A DNA stretch of 64,000 nt from Thiotrichales bacterium (GTDB lineage: Bacteria; Pseudomonadota; Gammaproteobacteria; Beggiatoales; Beggiatoaceae). The notes beneath the pieces were generated by a model. The model worked only from the letters and a program-made list of their open reading frames with translations, was not told where the DNA came from and did no database searches. The position numbers were made by a program, and so were the translations under genes. Location of the stretch: assembly GCA_016745035.1 (NCBI GenBank), contig JADGDE010000001.1:782507-846506 (forward strand), given 5' to 3'. This document shows, in pieces, positions 9,558 through 18,464 of the stretch (position 1 is its first letter; each line of letters begins with the position of its first letter).

Positions 9558-10043
9558 TTAGTCGATACGGTTGCCGACGGTGACGATGACCAAGGCTTGA
9601 ATCCCCTCGCCACGCCCAAATGCGGTTAAACCCTCGCCGCTGGTAGCGGTAATGCCTATATCGGTTAGGCGTAGGGATAATAAATGGGCTAAATTTTGTT
9701 TCATCGCGCCAATATGGGGGCTAATTTTGGGGCGTTGGCATTCAAGGCTTACTGAGACGTGTTGCACTTCTAAGTTGCGTAAGCTATGTAGGGCGTGCTT
9801 TAAGTAAACACTGCTGTTGGTATGACCTTGTTGGCATAATTCATCGCTGACTTTGCCTAAAATATTCGTGCCACTGACCCCTGAAATGGCGTTGGTTAAG
9901 GCGTGTAAGACCACATCCGCATCGCTATTGCCGAGTAATCCTGGTGTGCCATCTTTGATTTCAATACCGGCGAGCACCAAAGGCTTGCTAGGATTATCTA
10001 AATCAAAACGGTGGCTATCTTGTCCGAGACCGACTTTAATCAT
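9558..10043 (-). CDS. ispF: Divergent 2-C-methyl-D-erythritol 2,4-cyclodiphosphate synthase
   Basis: IspF cyclises CDP-ME 2-phosphate in the non-mevalonate isoprenoid pathway. The 161-residue length fits. Metal ligands are visible in GQDSHRF (D9, H11) and in VVLHAL, and the C-terminal GEGLTAFGRGEGI loop corresponds to the TTEKLGFxGRGEGI of common IspF. Several usual features differ: the AHSDGD loop reads GNSDAD, and the DIGxxFPDTDP segment is replaced by NILGKVSDELCQQGH. The divergent form recalls a subfamily I associate with Chlamydiae and candidate phyla (from memory, unchecked). The start at 10043 is the only ATG giving the conserved N terminus. ispD, the usual partner, is not in the window. 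Confidence 0.85.
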   Translation of the reverse strand: MIKVGLGQDSHRFDLDNPSKPLVLAGIEIKDGTPGLLGNSDADVVLHALTNAISGVSGTNILGKVSDELCQQGHTNSSVYLKHALHSLRNLEVQHVSVSLECQRPKISPHIGAMKQNLAHLLSLRLTDIGITATSGEGLTAFGRGEGIQALVIVTVGNRID

Positions 10044-10125
10044 TGTGATGTGGGAGTGTTTGGGAGGGTGGTGAAGATAGGGGTTTAAGTGAGGCATGAG
10101 CGTGCTCATGCCCAACTTGCAACAT

Positions 10126-10338
10126 TTAGCTGGCGCTACTACGCGCGTATTTACGACGGAATTTGTCAACACGTCCAGCGGTATCAATGATTTTTTGCTT
10201 GCCGGTGTAGAAAGGGTGACAAGCTGAGCATACGTCTAAATGCACTTCTTTTTCTAAAGTAGAACGGGTGGTAAAGGTATTACCACAGCTACAACTTACG
10301 GTAATGTCTTGGTATTGTGGATGGATATCCGCTTGCAT
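10126..10338 (-). CDS. rpmE: 50S ribosomal protein L31 (zinc-binding type)
   Basis: A 70-residue L31. The start [20 protein letters not shown] and the [13 protein letters not shown] segment are diagnostic. The cysteines near residues 16/18 and 37/40 make this the zinc-binding (C+) form. L31 sits at the subunit bridge of the 50S particle. It is transcribed toward ispF, 82 bp away. A leader and promoter should lie in the 378-bp gap upstream. Confidence 0.97.
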   Translation of the reverse strand: MQADIHPQYQDITVSCSCGNTFTTRSTLEKEVHLDVCSACHPFYTGKQKIIDTAGRVDKFRRKYARSSAS

Positions 10339-10716
10339 GGTCAGCCTCTTTTAATAAAACCCAACCTGAACTCTTCTCTCTAAAATCTCAACAGAGCCTA
10401 AAGCTAAATGCTGGATAATTCGTCCGACATCGCCTGATGTTGTCCGTCGAATTCAAGTTAATGGAAAAAAACCGAGTAATTTTAACAAAATAATGCCAGA
10501 GACTCAAATAAAATCTTGAGGCTACAGCCATTTTTATTTTGGACGCAATGTCGCAATAATTAGCGCTCCTAACTGAATGTTACGCATATGCTAGCTTTTA
10601 AAATTTAAACGGGTTTAGAATTAAACCGCCAAAACCCTAACGCATTTGTTTGTAGTGAAAATTAAACTGCTTGTGGCACAATAAGCAGGTTTTTCTGTAA
10701 AAATCATAAGGCCGAC
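10339..10716. other. Divergent intergenic region (rpmE / globin) with an imperfect inverted repeat
   Basis: This 378-bp region separates rpmE (minus) from the globin operon (plus), so it must hold both promoters. An imperfect inverted repeat spans about 10417-10454 (AATTCGTCCGACATC ... GATGTTGTCCGTCGAATT). A lone AACTGAATGTTACGCAT at about 10575-10592 resembles one end of the 84-bp repeat family described elsewhere, but I see no matching second end. No confident -35/-10 pair was picked. Confidence 0.35.
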
Positions 10717-11592
10717 ATGGACAATAAAATACAACAACGCTTACAAGTCAAAGCCTGTATTGAAGAAATCAAAGACATTGATGAGTTATCGCGTTTATTT
10801 TTTCGGGAATTATTTCACCTTGATGTCAGTTTAGAACATCTTTTCCCTGGAAGTGTGTTGGTATTGAATCGTAAATTTGCCAATATGCTTAACACCTTAA
10901 AAAATGTGAAACACCTAGAAAAAATCAGTGATTCACTTGCGAGTATGGGCGAGCGTCATTTACAAAAATATGGGGTAAAAGTTGAGCATTTACCATTGGC
11001 GCAACACGCTTTACTTGCTGCTTTAGAAGCCTATCCTGCGGTCAATTTAGCAGAAAATAATCTTAAACATGCTTGGGAAAATGTTTTTAATGATGTTGCT
11101 GACTTAATGATAGCGGCCATGCAGCAAAGTGATTCCAGTGATGTGCAGCTAAATACGTATACTTGTAGTCATCCACATTTTTTAGCTGACATTGGCGGCG
11201 AGGAGGTGGTCACGCGGGTACATGAGCGTTTTTATGATGTGATGTTTGAGCATCCATGGTTAGAAGGTTTTTTTTATGGCAAATCCAAATCTTCGTTGAT
11301 TATGAAACAATCCCAATTTATGGTTGCAGCTTTTGGCGGCAAAAATGAATACCAAGGCGATACCCCCGCTTTTGCACATATGCATATGTTTATCACTGAC
11401 GCGATGCTTGATGAGCGTCAACACGTTTTGCGTGCCGCGATTTTAGCGGAAGGTTTAAGCCCGGATGAGGCGCAATATTGGCTCGACGTGGATGACAGTT
11501 TTAGAAGTGGTATTGCTAAACAAGATGTGTCCGAGTGTGTAACCAAATGTCCGGGGCAATTTCCATTGGTGGTTAAAGACAGAAAAAATTGA
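10717..11592 (+). CDS. Tandem globin protein (globin domain plus truncated-hemoglobin domain)
   Basis: A 291-residue soluble protein with two heme-globin domains. Residues ~10-135 resemble a classical bacterial globin, with a probable proximal His at H81 in MGERHLQKYGV followed by the ALLAALEAYP helix. Residues ~150-270 resemble a group I-like truncated hemoglobin: IGGEEVVTRVHERFYD, AAFGGKNEYQGD, and a probable proximal His at H221 in FAHMHMFITDAMLD. Domain assignment rests on pattern recognition. It begins a same-strand run with a REC-kinase, a FIST (NosP-like) protein and a hybrid kinase, which suggests sensing or buffering of O2 or NO for that pathway. There are no transmembrane or DNA-binding segments. 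Confidence 0.8.
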   Translation: MDNKIQQRLQVKACIEEIKDIDELSRLFFRELFHLDVSLEHLFPGSVLVLNRKFANMLNTLKNVKHLEKISDSLASMGERHLQKYGVKVEHLPLAQHALLAALEAYPAVNLAENNLKHAWENVFNDVADLMIAAMQQSDSSDVQLNTYTCSHPHFLADIGGEEVVTRVHERFYDVMFEHPWLEGFFYGKSKSSLIMKQSQFMVAAFGGKNEYQGDTPAFAHMHMFITDAMLDERQHVLRAAILAEGLSPDEAQYWLDVDDSFRSGIAKQDVSECVTKCPGQFPLVVKDRKN

Positions 11593-11665
11593 AAAAATGC
11601 GACCCGTGCGTCACATTAAGTTGCATACGCCTCACCTTTTATTCACCCAAACACCGCACCCTGCT

Positions 11666-12760
11666 ATGAAACATACCATTTTGGTCGTTGATGATACCCC
11701 TGAAAACTTGGATATGATGAGCGCATTATTGCTGCCTGATTATCAAGTCAAACTCGCGACCAACGGCAAGATGGCGCTTAAAATTATTGAAGGGCAACAA
11801 CCCGATTTGGTTTTACTCGATGTCATGATGCCTGATATGGATGGCTATGAAGTTTACCATCATATTGTGAATGATTTGGGTTATGCACATATGCCGGTTA
11901 TTTTTGTCACCGCCAAAGCTGAATTAGAAAGCGAAGTGTCTGCTTTAGCTATGGGTGCGGTGGATTACATCACTAAACCCATTCGTGCCGAAATTCTCAA
12001 AGCGAGGATTCACACTCAATTACAATTACGCGATGCCTATCAAACCATCGCCGCACAGAATCTAGAATTAAAAAAGAGTCTATCTTTACGTGAGAATATT
12101 GAGCGTATTAATCGCCATGATCTCAAAGCGCCTTTAAACATTGTCTTGAATGTCCCTGAGATGCTAAAAGAAGAATTAACACTGGATAGCGAGCAATTAG
12201 AGCTTTTAAATCTGTTAGAAAAAGCTGGCAAACAAATGCTCAATATGGTCAATAATTCTCTACAGCTTTACCATATTGAAACGGGTAAATATGAAGCACA
12301 GCTCGATACGATCAATGTTATTGCTTTATTAGAGCAAATTATTCAAGAACAACAAGCCGCTGGACTGGCACAAAATATCCCCATTGATTTAAACCTAAAT
12401 CCGCCTGATTTTTCCGGCTCGATTATTGCCGAACGGGTATTGTGCTATAGCATTTTTAGTAATTTATTAAAAAATGCCTTGGAAGCTTCTCCCGCTGGTG
12501 GCTATGTAAATATAGATATAGAACCAAACACGCGTTGTCATATTCAAATATGTAATCAAGGTGCAGTGCCTGAAGCACTGATACCGCATTTTTTTGAAAA
12601 ATATATCACCGCAGGTAAACAAGATGGCACAGGTCTTGGTACGTATTCAGCCAAACTCATGACCGAGGCACAAGGTGGCCATATCAGTATGAAAAGCTCA
12701 CAACAAAAAAATTGTACCTGTGTTGCTCTCAGCTTTCCTTTAAATCAAGGAGACAATTAA
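11666..12760 (+). CDS. Soluble REC-HisKA-HATPase histidine kinase
   Basis: A 364-residue protein with a response-regulator receiver at the N terminus (VVDDTPENLD; phospho-acceptor D52 in LVLLDVMMPDMDG; Thr/Lys of VTAK and ITKP) and a kinase core behind it. The H-box is RHDLKAPLN with H151, the N-box NLLKNALEAS, and the G-box GTGLGTYSAKLM. The order is opposite to usual hybrid kinases: the receiver comes first and can gate the kinase. No membrane segment is present. The ATG at 11666 directly precedes the conserved KHTILVVDD strand; an earlier in-frame ATG at 11597 would add 23 atypical residues. Its stop overlaps the FIST start by one base (TAATG), so the two are likely co-translated. Confidence 0.88.
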   Translation: MKHTILVVDDTPENLDMMSALLLPDYQVKLATNGKMALKIIEGQQPDLVLLDVMMPDMDGYEVYHHIVNDLGYAHMPVIFVTAKAELESEVSALAMGAVDYITKPIRAEILKARIHTQLQLRDAYQTIAAQNLELKKSLSLRENIERINRHDLKAPLNIVLNVPEMLKEELTLDSEQLELLNLLEKAGKQMLNMVNNSLQLYHIETGKYEAQLDTINVIALLEQIIQEQQAAGLAQNIPIDLNLNPPDFSGSIIAERVLCYSIFSNLLKNALEASPAGGYVNIDIEPNTRCHIQICNQGAVPEALIPHFFEKYITAGKQDGTGLGTYSAKLMTEAQGGHISMKSSQQKNCTCVALSFPLNQGDN

Positions 12761-13893
12761 TGTCTGCATATGTGCGTCGTGCTGCTGTCAATGGCTTTGA
12801 TATAAACACCACACTTGCAAGCTTAGCGACACAATTGCAACAAGATAAGCTGGGGGGCATTATTTTCTTTTGCTCGCCTAAGTATGATTTAGAACAATTG
12901 GCAATGGCGCTTAAACAGCAGTTTGATTGCCCGCTTTTGGGTTGTACTGCCGATAATGGTTTAGGGCTTGGTGAGCAACACCATGATTTAGTCGCCTTAA
13001 GTTTATCGGCTAATATGTTTCACATGCATGTACGTGGTATCGAGCAAATAGATAAATTCACGGCACAACAAGCACAACAGCTGGTTAATGATATTCAAAC
13101 ACAGTTAGCCTTTTCACCTTATTTAGATCATGAAAAAATGTTTGTGTTTAGTTTGATTGATGGTTTATCTCAATGTGAAGAACATATGGTGTCCTTTTTG
13201 TACCATGCTTTACAGGGCATTCCGTTAATTGGTGGCTCTGCCAGCGATCATTTTACTTTTACAAAAACGGCTGTTTTTGCAGGTGATCGGTTTTGTGAAA
13301 ACGCAGCAGCACTGGCGCTGATTGAAACCAAATTACCCTTTGAGGTGTTTAAATTCCAGCATATGCAACCTTTGCTTGAACAAGAAATGGTGGTCACAGA
13401 TGCTGATCCTAAGCGACGCATTGTCTATGAAATCAATGGTGAAATTGCTGCTAAGGAATATGCCGATTTAATTCAAATCAGCCCAGATCAATTAACCCCA
13501 GCTATTTTTTCAAAATATCCACTAATGTTACAAATGGGCGATGATTGGTTTGCGCGGGCAGCGGGTTACCCTTTAGCTGATGGCAGTTTACAGTTTTATT
13601 GTGCTATTGAGGCGGGTATCCCCTTAACATTAGCTAAGACAGGCAAACTGGTCTCGACTATGGCTGAGCAGTTTTCGACATTAAAACAATCTTTTCAAGA
13701 AGTTGTTGTCACCTTAGGTTGTGATTGTGTGTTTAGGCAATTGGAGTTATCAAGCTGCCCTGAATCAGAGCAAGCAAACTATAGACAAAACCTACAAAAC
13801 ATGAATTTTGTCGGCTTTAGTACCTATGGTGAGCAAATTAATGGTGTGCATGTCAATCAAACTATGACGGGCATTGTATTGGGGCTAAAATGA
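12760..13893 (+). CDS. FIST-domain sensor protein, NosP-like
   Basis: A 377-residue protein with FIST_N and FIST_C domains. Visible marks are the [10 protein letters not shown] segment (typical LxGCSTxGxI position), [11 protein letters not shown] (FIST_N end), and [20 protein letters not shown] at the C terminus (typical FIST_C GFSTYGE motif). Proteins of this type encoded next to a hybrid kinase are known as NosP; they bind heme and NO and control the kinase. The ATG at 12760 has an AAGGAG ribosome-binding site 7 bases upstream and overlaps the preceding stop. Its own stop overlaps the next gene by 4 bp (ATGA). Heme binding itself cannot be read from the sequence. Confidence 0.88.
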   Translation: MSAYVRRAAVNGFDINTTLASLATQLQQDKLGGIIFFCSPKYDLEQLAMALKQQFDCPLLGCTADNGLGLGEQHHDLVALSLSANMFHMHVRGIEQIDKFTAQQAQQLVNDIQTQLAFSPYLDHEKMFVFSLIDGLSQCEEHMVSFLYHALQGIPLIGGSASDHFTFTKTAVFAGDRFCENAAALALIETKLPFEVFKFQHMQPLLEQEMVVTDADPKRRIVYEINGEIAAKEYADLIQISPDQLTPAIFSKYPLMLQMGDDWFARAAGYPLADGSLQFYCAIEAGIPLTLAKTGKLVSTMAEQFSTLKQSFQEVVVTLGCDCVFRQLELSSCPESEQANYRQNLQNMNFVGFSTYGEQINGVHVNQTMTGIVLGLK

Positions 13894-15857
13894 GCAAAGT
13901 AGCACAGCTTGAACAAGAAATTGTCGACTTAAAACAAGCGCTGCTTAAACGTGACAAAATTAATGCCGCCCTGTTACGTCGAGTTAAACGCAACCTTGGC
14001 TCAGCTGGGGGATCTTTTGCTGTATTTGAACATAACATCACTTTAAGTCAAGAAGTCGAGCAGCAAACCCAAGCGCTACGAGAAGCGAAGCTCAGTGCTG
14101 AAAGTGCCAATCACGCTAAAAGTCGTTTTTTAGCCAATATGAGCCATGAAATCCGTACACCGCTGAATGCCATTATCGGACTGAGCCATTTAAGTTTACA
14201 AACCGAACTTAGCCCTAAACAACGTGATTATTTAGAAAAATTACAAATATCTGCCGAATCTTTATTTGATTTACTCAATGATATTTTAGATATTTCCAAA
14301 ATTGAATCGGGTAAAATGGTCTTAGAACAACGCCCCTTTGCGACAGAAAACCTATTCAACCACATCCATTCACAACTTGAAAATCAAGCGTTACAAAAAA
14401 ACTTAACATTTATCGTCGAAATAGCCGATGATGTGCCGACATGGCTCTCTGGTGACGAGTTGCGTTTACGTCAGGTGATTGTCAACCTTTGCAATAATGC
14501 GATTAAATTTACCGAACAAGGTCAAGTTTTGTTGCGAATATCTCTCAGCCAACAATATCAACAACAAGTGCAGCTTTTATTTGAAATAAAAGATACGGGT
14601 ATTGGTATTAGCCCAGAGCAACAATTATATTTATTCAAACCCTTTACTCAAGCCGATGACTCCACCACTAGGCGCTATGGTGGTACGGGGCTGGGGCTTG
14701 CTATTTGTCAACAATTAACAGAAATGATGGGCGGCGCAGTCCATGTACAAAGCCAATTAGGACAAGGCACGTGTTTTTGTTTTGAACTCAAATTCCCTCT
14801 GCCTGACGACAAGCATATTTTTGAACAAAAACAACCTGCGCTTTATCACAAGCTCAATGCCGAACAGCAACAAGCGCTGGCAGAAAAACGGATTTTATTA
14901 GTAGAAGATAACGAAATTAATCAAGAAGTGGCTTATGAAATTCTTCGTAAAAAAAATCTTAGCGTCGATATTGCTAATAATGGTGCAGAAGCGCTGTCTT
15001 TATGTCAAAACCAGCGTTATGACGCAATTTTAATGGATATTCAAATGCCTGTGCTTAATGGGCATCAGGCCACAGAAAAAATTCGTCAATTAGCAGGCTA
15101 CGAAAACATGCCTATTTTGGCAATGACTGCGAACAATACCAAAGAAGATCAACAAAAAAGCCGACAGGCTGGCATGAACGATCATATTGCCAAACCGATT
15201 AATCCCACCGAATTATTTGCGGTCTTGAGCCATTGGCTTGCCCCTGACTTAACGCCAAATAAACCCTCTGTTCATCGAGTTGAATACCGCACCAATACCC
15301 ACGAAGACTTACGTATGGTGTTGGATAATCAGCCATTACAGCTAAAGCTCTTAAATAAATTTGTTCTCAGCAATGCGGATGTGTTTGAAAAAATACGCAC
15401 AGCCGATACCACTGAGGCGCAATACCTTGCACATACCATCAAGGGGACGGCTGCTAATTTGGGCGCAACGCGCGTATCTGATTTAGCGCAACAAATCGAA
15501 CAACTACTAACAGAACAGCCAGAGGATCAACTCACACGAGATGAATATTGCCAACGGGCTATGCAGGCTTTTGTACGTTTACAAAGTCAAATCAAACAGC
15601 TTTCTGAACGCATTCACAAACCAAATATCCAACCCAAGCCACAAGTGACAAGCTTATCAACCGCGCAAAAAGAAAGCCTGAAGCAGCTACAAACGTTGCT
15701 CAAAACCTATGATGCTGAAGCCAAACCGTGTTTAGAGCAATTACTCGATCAAGCATTACCCTCAGCACTAGAAACTCAATTGCAGGCGGTATTGAAAAAA
15801 TTAGAACGCTATGATTTTGATGCCGCTTATCAATCGCTGGATTTGAGTGCGATATAA
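13890..15857 (+). CDS. Hybrid histidine kinase with REC and HPt domains (NahK-like)
   Basis: A 655-residue cytoplasmic phosphorelay kinase. The N-terminal coiled coil ([15 protein letters not shown] then [13 protein letters not shown]) matches the stretch I recall from kinases encoded beside NosP. It is followed by HisKA ([18 protein letters not shown]86), HATPase (N-box [24 protein letters not shown]), a receiver (D383 in [13 protein letters not shown]) and an HPt domain (H515 in [15 protein letters not shown]). So the full His-Asp-His relay lies in one chain, and a separate output regulator is expected elsewhere. No PAS or transmembrane domain is present, so the signal probably comes from the FIST partner, with which it overlaps by 4 bp. 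Confidence 0.92.
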   Translation: MSKVAQLEQEIVDLKQALLKRDKINAALLRRVKRNLGSAGGSFAVFEHNITLSQEVEQQTQALREAKLSAESANHAKSRFLANMSHEIRTPLNAIIGLSHLSLQTELSPKQRDYLEKLQISAESLFDLLNDILDISKIESGKMVLEQRPFATENLFNHIHSQLENQALQKNLTFIVEIADDVPTWLSGDELRLRQVIVNLCNNAIKFTEQGQVLLRISLSQQYQQQVQLLFEIKDTGIGISPEQQLYLFKPFTQADDSTTRRYGGTGLGLAICQQLTEMMGGAVHVQSQLGQGTCFCFELKFPLPDDKHIFEQKQPALYHKLNAEQQQALAEKRILLVEDNEINQEVAYEILRKKNLSVDIANNGAEALSLCQNQRYDAILMDIQMPVLNGHQATEKIRQLAGYENMPILAMTANNTKEDQQKSRQAGMNDHIAKPINPTELFAVLSHWLAPDLTPNKPSVHRVEYRTNTHEDLRMVLDNQPLQLKLLNKFVLSNADVFEKIRTADTTEAQYLAHTIKGTAANLGATRVSDLAQQIEQLLTEQPEDQLTRDEYCQRAMQAFVRLQSQIKQLSERIHKPNIQPKPQVTSLSTAQKESLKQLQTLLKTYDAEAKPCLEQLLDQALPSALETQLQAVLKKLERYDFDAAYQSLDLSAI

Positions 15858-15952
15858 ACCAACTCCGTTTGAGCGACATTTGCAGATAAAAAACCGTCTA
15901 TGAATCACTGATTATTTTTTTATCTCATATGGGGTTCACACATCAAAAAAAG

Positions 15953-15988
15953 TTGACAGTATAAAACCTGAGTATTATACTCAGGTTT
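15953..15988 (+). promoter_or_regulatory. Consensus sigma-70 promoter overlapped by a 25-bp perfect palindrome
   Basis: TTGACA (15953-15958), a 17-bp spacer and TATACT (15976-15981) form a near-perfect housekeeping promoter reading toward rpoH. A perfect palindrome with half-site AAACCTGAGTAT around a central T covers 15964-15988 and so masks the -10 box: a repressor operator by position. The half-site CCTGAGTA is reminiscent of Rrf2/IscR-type sites, but the regulator is unknown. The transcript would carry a leader of about 165 nt before rpoH. Confidence 0.75.
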
Positions 15989-16090
15989 AATTATTAGTTA
16001 TTACTAATATTGTGAACAAGCAGTGTGTCTGCGCCTTGAGCGGCCCATAACCGCTTATCAAGCCAACATGACCATCGCCGGTATTTATTA

Positions 16091-16117
16091 TTAGCACTCT
16101 ATATTAATGAGTGCTAA
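16091..16117 (+). promoter_or_regulatory. CIRCE element (HrcA operator) upstream of rpoH
   Basis: TTAGCACTC (16091-16099), a 9-base spacer and GAGTGCTAA (16109-16117) match the CIRCE consensus exactly. CIRCE is bound by the heat-shock repressor HrcA, as DNA and also in the 5' region of mRNA. It ends 38 bp before the rpoH start codon, so it would act on the rpoH leader or on a nearer promoter. Confidence 0.93.
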
Positions 16118-16155
16118 AATAGATGTATATCTTCAAATAATCGGGAGTAAAACTT

Positions 16156-17007
16156 ATGAGTTTAGCCTTTTCTCTGACTGTACCTGGTCAAAATATTGAA
16201 AGCTATACCCAAGCGCTAAAAGCGATTCCTATTTTAACCGTTGAAGAAGAACAACAATTAGCGATCCAATATCGTAACAATGAAGACACCGAAGCGGCAC
16301 GGACTTTGGTCATGTCGCATCTGCGTTTTGTGGTACATATTGCCCATAGTTATCGCGGTTATGGTTTGCCTCATGCTGATTTAATCCAAGAAGGCAATAT
16401 TGGTTTGATGAAAGCGGTTAAACGTTTTGACCCAGAAGTGGGTGTGCGTTTGGTCTCGTTTGCAGTGCATTGGATTCGTGCTGAAATTCACGAATATATT
16501 TTACGTAACTGGCGGATTGTCAAAGTGGCAACCACTAAAGCACAACGTAAATTGTTTTTTAACCTGCGTGGTGCAAAAAAACGTTTAGGTTGGCTTAATG
16601 CCAAAGAAGTGGACAAAATTGCTGATGACTTAGGTGTTACCAGTAAAGATGTGCGTGAGATGGAAATGCGCCTGAGCATGGGTGATGCGGCTTTTGATGG
16701 TTCTTATGATGATAACGACGAGGGCGAAGCACTGACACCAGCAGCTTACCTTGAAGATAATCGTTTTAATCCAGAAGAGCATGTTGAAAACCATGAATTC
16801 CGTGAACACGGTAACAAACGTTTGCGTGATGCCTTGGCACAACTTGATGAGCGTAGTCAGGATATTTTGACAAAACGTTGGTTAAGTGAAGACAAAACCA
16901 CTTTGCAAGTATTGGCAAAACAATACAATATTTCAGCTGAGCGGATTCGTCAAATTGAAAAAAATGCCATGCAAAAAATGAAAAAAGCCTTGGTTGCCTC
17001 AGCTTAA
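16156..17007 (+). CDS. rpoH: RNA polymerase sigma-32 factor
   Basis: The 283-residue protein is the heat-shock sigma factor. Region 2 reads [20 protein letters not shown] and [21 protein letters not shown], the RpoH box is [16 protein letters not shown], and region 4 ends in [21 protein letters not shown]. Regulation looks unusual: a consensus promoter masked by a 25-bp palindrome lies about 175-200 bp upstream, and a perfect CIRCE element just before the gene. An ATCGGGAGTAAA ribosome-binding region precedes the ATG. A strong terminator follows 26 bp after the stop, so the gene is monocistronic. Confidence 0.97.
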   Translation: MSLAFSLTVPGQNIESYTQALKAIPILTVEEEQQLAIQYRNNEDTEAARTLVMSHLRFVVHIAHSYRGYGLPHADLIQEGNIGLMKAVKRFDPEVGVRLVSFAVHWIRAEIHEYILRNWRIVKVATTKAQRKLFFNLRGAKKRLGWLNAKEVDKIADDLGVTSKDVREMEMRLSMGDAAFDGSYDDNDEGEALTPAAYLEDNRFNPEEHVENHEFREHGNKRLRDALAQLDERSQDILTKRWLSEDKTTLQVLAKQYNISAERIRQIEKNAMQKMKKALVASA

Positions 17008-17032
17008 TACTCCCTTTTATTATCTCCCTTAG

Positions 17033-17069
17033 AATGCTAAGCCACTTGATTGGCTTAGCATTTTTTTTT
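17033..17069 (+). terminator. Rho-independent terminator of rpoH
   Basis: A 12-bp perfect stem (AATGCTAAGCCA / TGGCTTAGCATT) with a 6-base loop is followed by nine T residues. It lies between rpoH and the convergent exosortase-associated gene. Confidence 0.95.
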
Positions 17070-17078
17070 GCGACAAAT

Positions 17079-17732
17079 TTAGTCTTCAGCTTGCACTCGA
17101 CCCAAACCTTGTGACCACCAAGAGCGGTTTAAATAATAAACCAAAGCTAAAGGCAAAAATAAAACCACACAATACAACAAGGCGCTATAACTCATGCCAA
17201 GCATCTCCGCTTGCCAAGGGTAATAAGGTTTAAGATAAGTATTGATATGGGTGTTGCTAAAGACATAATAGCTATGTCCATCTGTTAGCGCGGATATTAA
17301 TTTTTCACTTAACCACAAACCTGTCAATAAAACGATGGCTAAAGCCATGCTGGCTGTGCCAATGGCTAAATGTTTCAAGCGCTGCTGAGGAACAGCAAGC
17401 AATAAAGCCCAAAGAATTGGCAAACCCAAGCTTATATTTTCTGGGGCTTTTTTTAGCGCCAGATTAAGCAAATGACGTTTATTTGGATCGCTGGGTTGTT
17501 CTGGCATCAATACCCGTGTATTAATAACCCAATCACCATTAGCTTGCACCTGTAATTGCGCATACAAATGATCAAAGCCTTGTCGTAACCACAGTTCTGT
17601 GCTGAGCTGTAAAAACGGGACAATGACTATCGGCAATAAATACCACCAAAGTAAAATCGCCAATATTAGCCAAGCACTGGCACGTAATACTAGCCAAACA
17701 AGTGCCTGAATATTATGCGTTTGCAAGTTCAT
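17079..17732 (-). CDS. Exosortase H-associated membrane protein
   Basis: A 217-residue membrane protein with about four hydrophobic helices: near the N terminus (WLVLRASAWLILAILLWWYL), mid-protein (LPILWALLLAVP; IGTASMALAIVLLTGLW) and near the C terminus (SALLYCVVLFLPLALVYYLN). It overlaps the exosortase gene by 20 bp, and a membrane partner of this size regularly accompanies XrtH exosortases. A soluble loop with VNTRVLMPEQ lies between the first and second helices. The function is inferred only from this partnership. Confidence 0.7.
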   Translation of the reverse strand: MNLQTHNIQALVWLVLRASAWLILAILLWWYLLPIVIVPFLQLSTELWLRQGFDHLYAQLQVQANGDWVINTRVLMPEQPSDPNKRHLLNLALKKAPENISLGLPILWALLLAVPQQRLKHLAIGTASMALAIVLLTGLWLSEKLISALTDGHSYYVFSNTHINTYLKPYYPWQAEMLGMSYSALLYCVVLFLPLALVYYLNRSWWSQGLGRVQAED

Positions 17733-18222
17733 GACTTTCTTTCTGAGTCGGTAAAACTAACCACAACCAAGTAATAAAGGCAATGATAACGGCAAAGTGT
17801 AATAACAAGGGCCACAATAATTCATGTACGACATCAAATTGTGTCCGCTCAAAGAAAACGCCGACGTATAACAGGCTAACAATACGGATTAAATTTAGCG
17901 CTTGAATAAAGCATAAACCGACGATTAAACCAATTAACTTCACATTCCAAGTTGCCGGATAACTCAATACGGCTGCCAGCCATAAAGCACAAATGGATAA
18001 GGCACTGCACACCTCTGTGATTTCCAGCGCAAACCCCGTGGGGGTATGACGAATAATCGCAGCGCTTAAACTAACTTGGTCATCAAATAATTGTATTAGC
18101 CAAAAACTGCTGTTTGCTAAACCCAGACAAAAACTATCGACCGCAGGCTTGATAGCCTCTAATTCTAAAACCCCCAGCAGGGCAATAGTTAAGAGAAAAA
18201 ACAAAGTTAAAAAGCGTAGCAT
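17713..18222 (-). CDS. xrtH: Exosortase, XrtH type
   Basis: A 169-residue integral membrane protein with the three exosortase catalytic positions: Cys C72 in ITEVCSALSICALW, Arg R113 in LNLIRIVSLLYVG and His H133 in DVVHELLWPLLL. Exosortases recognise short C-terminal sorting signals on exported proteins and cleave them. The small size and the associated membrane protein point to the XrtH subgroup. An AAAGGA site lies just before the ATG. No protein in this window carries an obvious matching sorting tail, so its substrates are elsewhere. Confidence 0.82.
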   Translation of the reverse strand: MLRFLTLFFLLTIALLGVLELEAIKPAVDSFCLGLANSSFWLIQLFDDQVSLSAAIIRHTPTGFALEITEVCSALSICALWLAAVLSYPATWNVKLIGLIVGLCFIQALNLIRIVSLLYVGVFFERTQFDVVHELLWPLLLHFAVIIAFITWLWLVLPTQKESHELANA

Positions 18223-18350
18223 AGGGTTCCTTTGAAGGTTTTTCGATATGTATTAGTCGATATACGCCGCGCAATTATATGCCAAAAACCGCTCTTTTAA
18301 CATCATCAAGCGAGTACTTAATTGGATTTGAATATCAACAAAAGACAGGC

Positions 18351-18378
18351 AAAAAAAAGGCGCGACCTAAGTCGCGCC
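18351..18378 (-). terminator. Rho-independent terminator of the putative small RNA
   Basis: On the minus strand GGCGCGAC, loop TTAG, GTCGCGCC (18378-18359) is followed by eight T residues (18358-18351). It would also stop guaB read-through. Confidence 0.93.
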
Positions 18379-18457
18379 AAACCACCAAAGGAGGATGGAG
18401 GAGTCTGTTGGCTGTTAGCACCAAAGGAGGAGAGGAGGAGGATGGCTAACAACCAAT
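18351..18457 (-). ncRNA. Putative small RNA with CCUCC (anti-Shine-Dalgarno) loops
   Basis: The gene is read from DNA signals on the minus strand. A sigma-70 promoter (18493-18465) predicts a start near 18457. A 10-bp stem follows (GGUUGUUAGC, 18454-18445, with GCUAACAGCC, 18419-18410), closing a 25-base loop (18444-18420) made almost only of CCUCC and UCCUCC motifs and ending in UUUGGU. A 31-nt single-stranded linker (18409-18379) repeats the same motif (CUCCUCC, UCCUCC, UUUGGUG). A perfect 8-bp GC-rich hairpin with eight U residues ends the RNA at about 18351. The CCUCC motifs are complementary to ribosome-binding sites, so pairing with mRNA leaders is the natural hypothesis, as for the CCUCC-motif sRNAs of alphaproteobacteria. 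No long open frame is present on this strand. Confidence 0.75.
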
Positions 18458-18464
18458 GAGCAGC

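Noticed and set aside
12712-12760. Upstream start for the FIST gene
   Set aside because: It lies inside the kinase coding region and lacks a ribosome-binding site; the 12760 ATG has AAGGAG and a stop overlap.
18393-18457. Two tiny plus-strand frames with ideal ribosome-binding sites (7 and 5 codons) in the AGGAGG-rich segment
   Set aside because: The promoter and terminator read the other strand; the sites are simply the complement of the CCUCC motifs.
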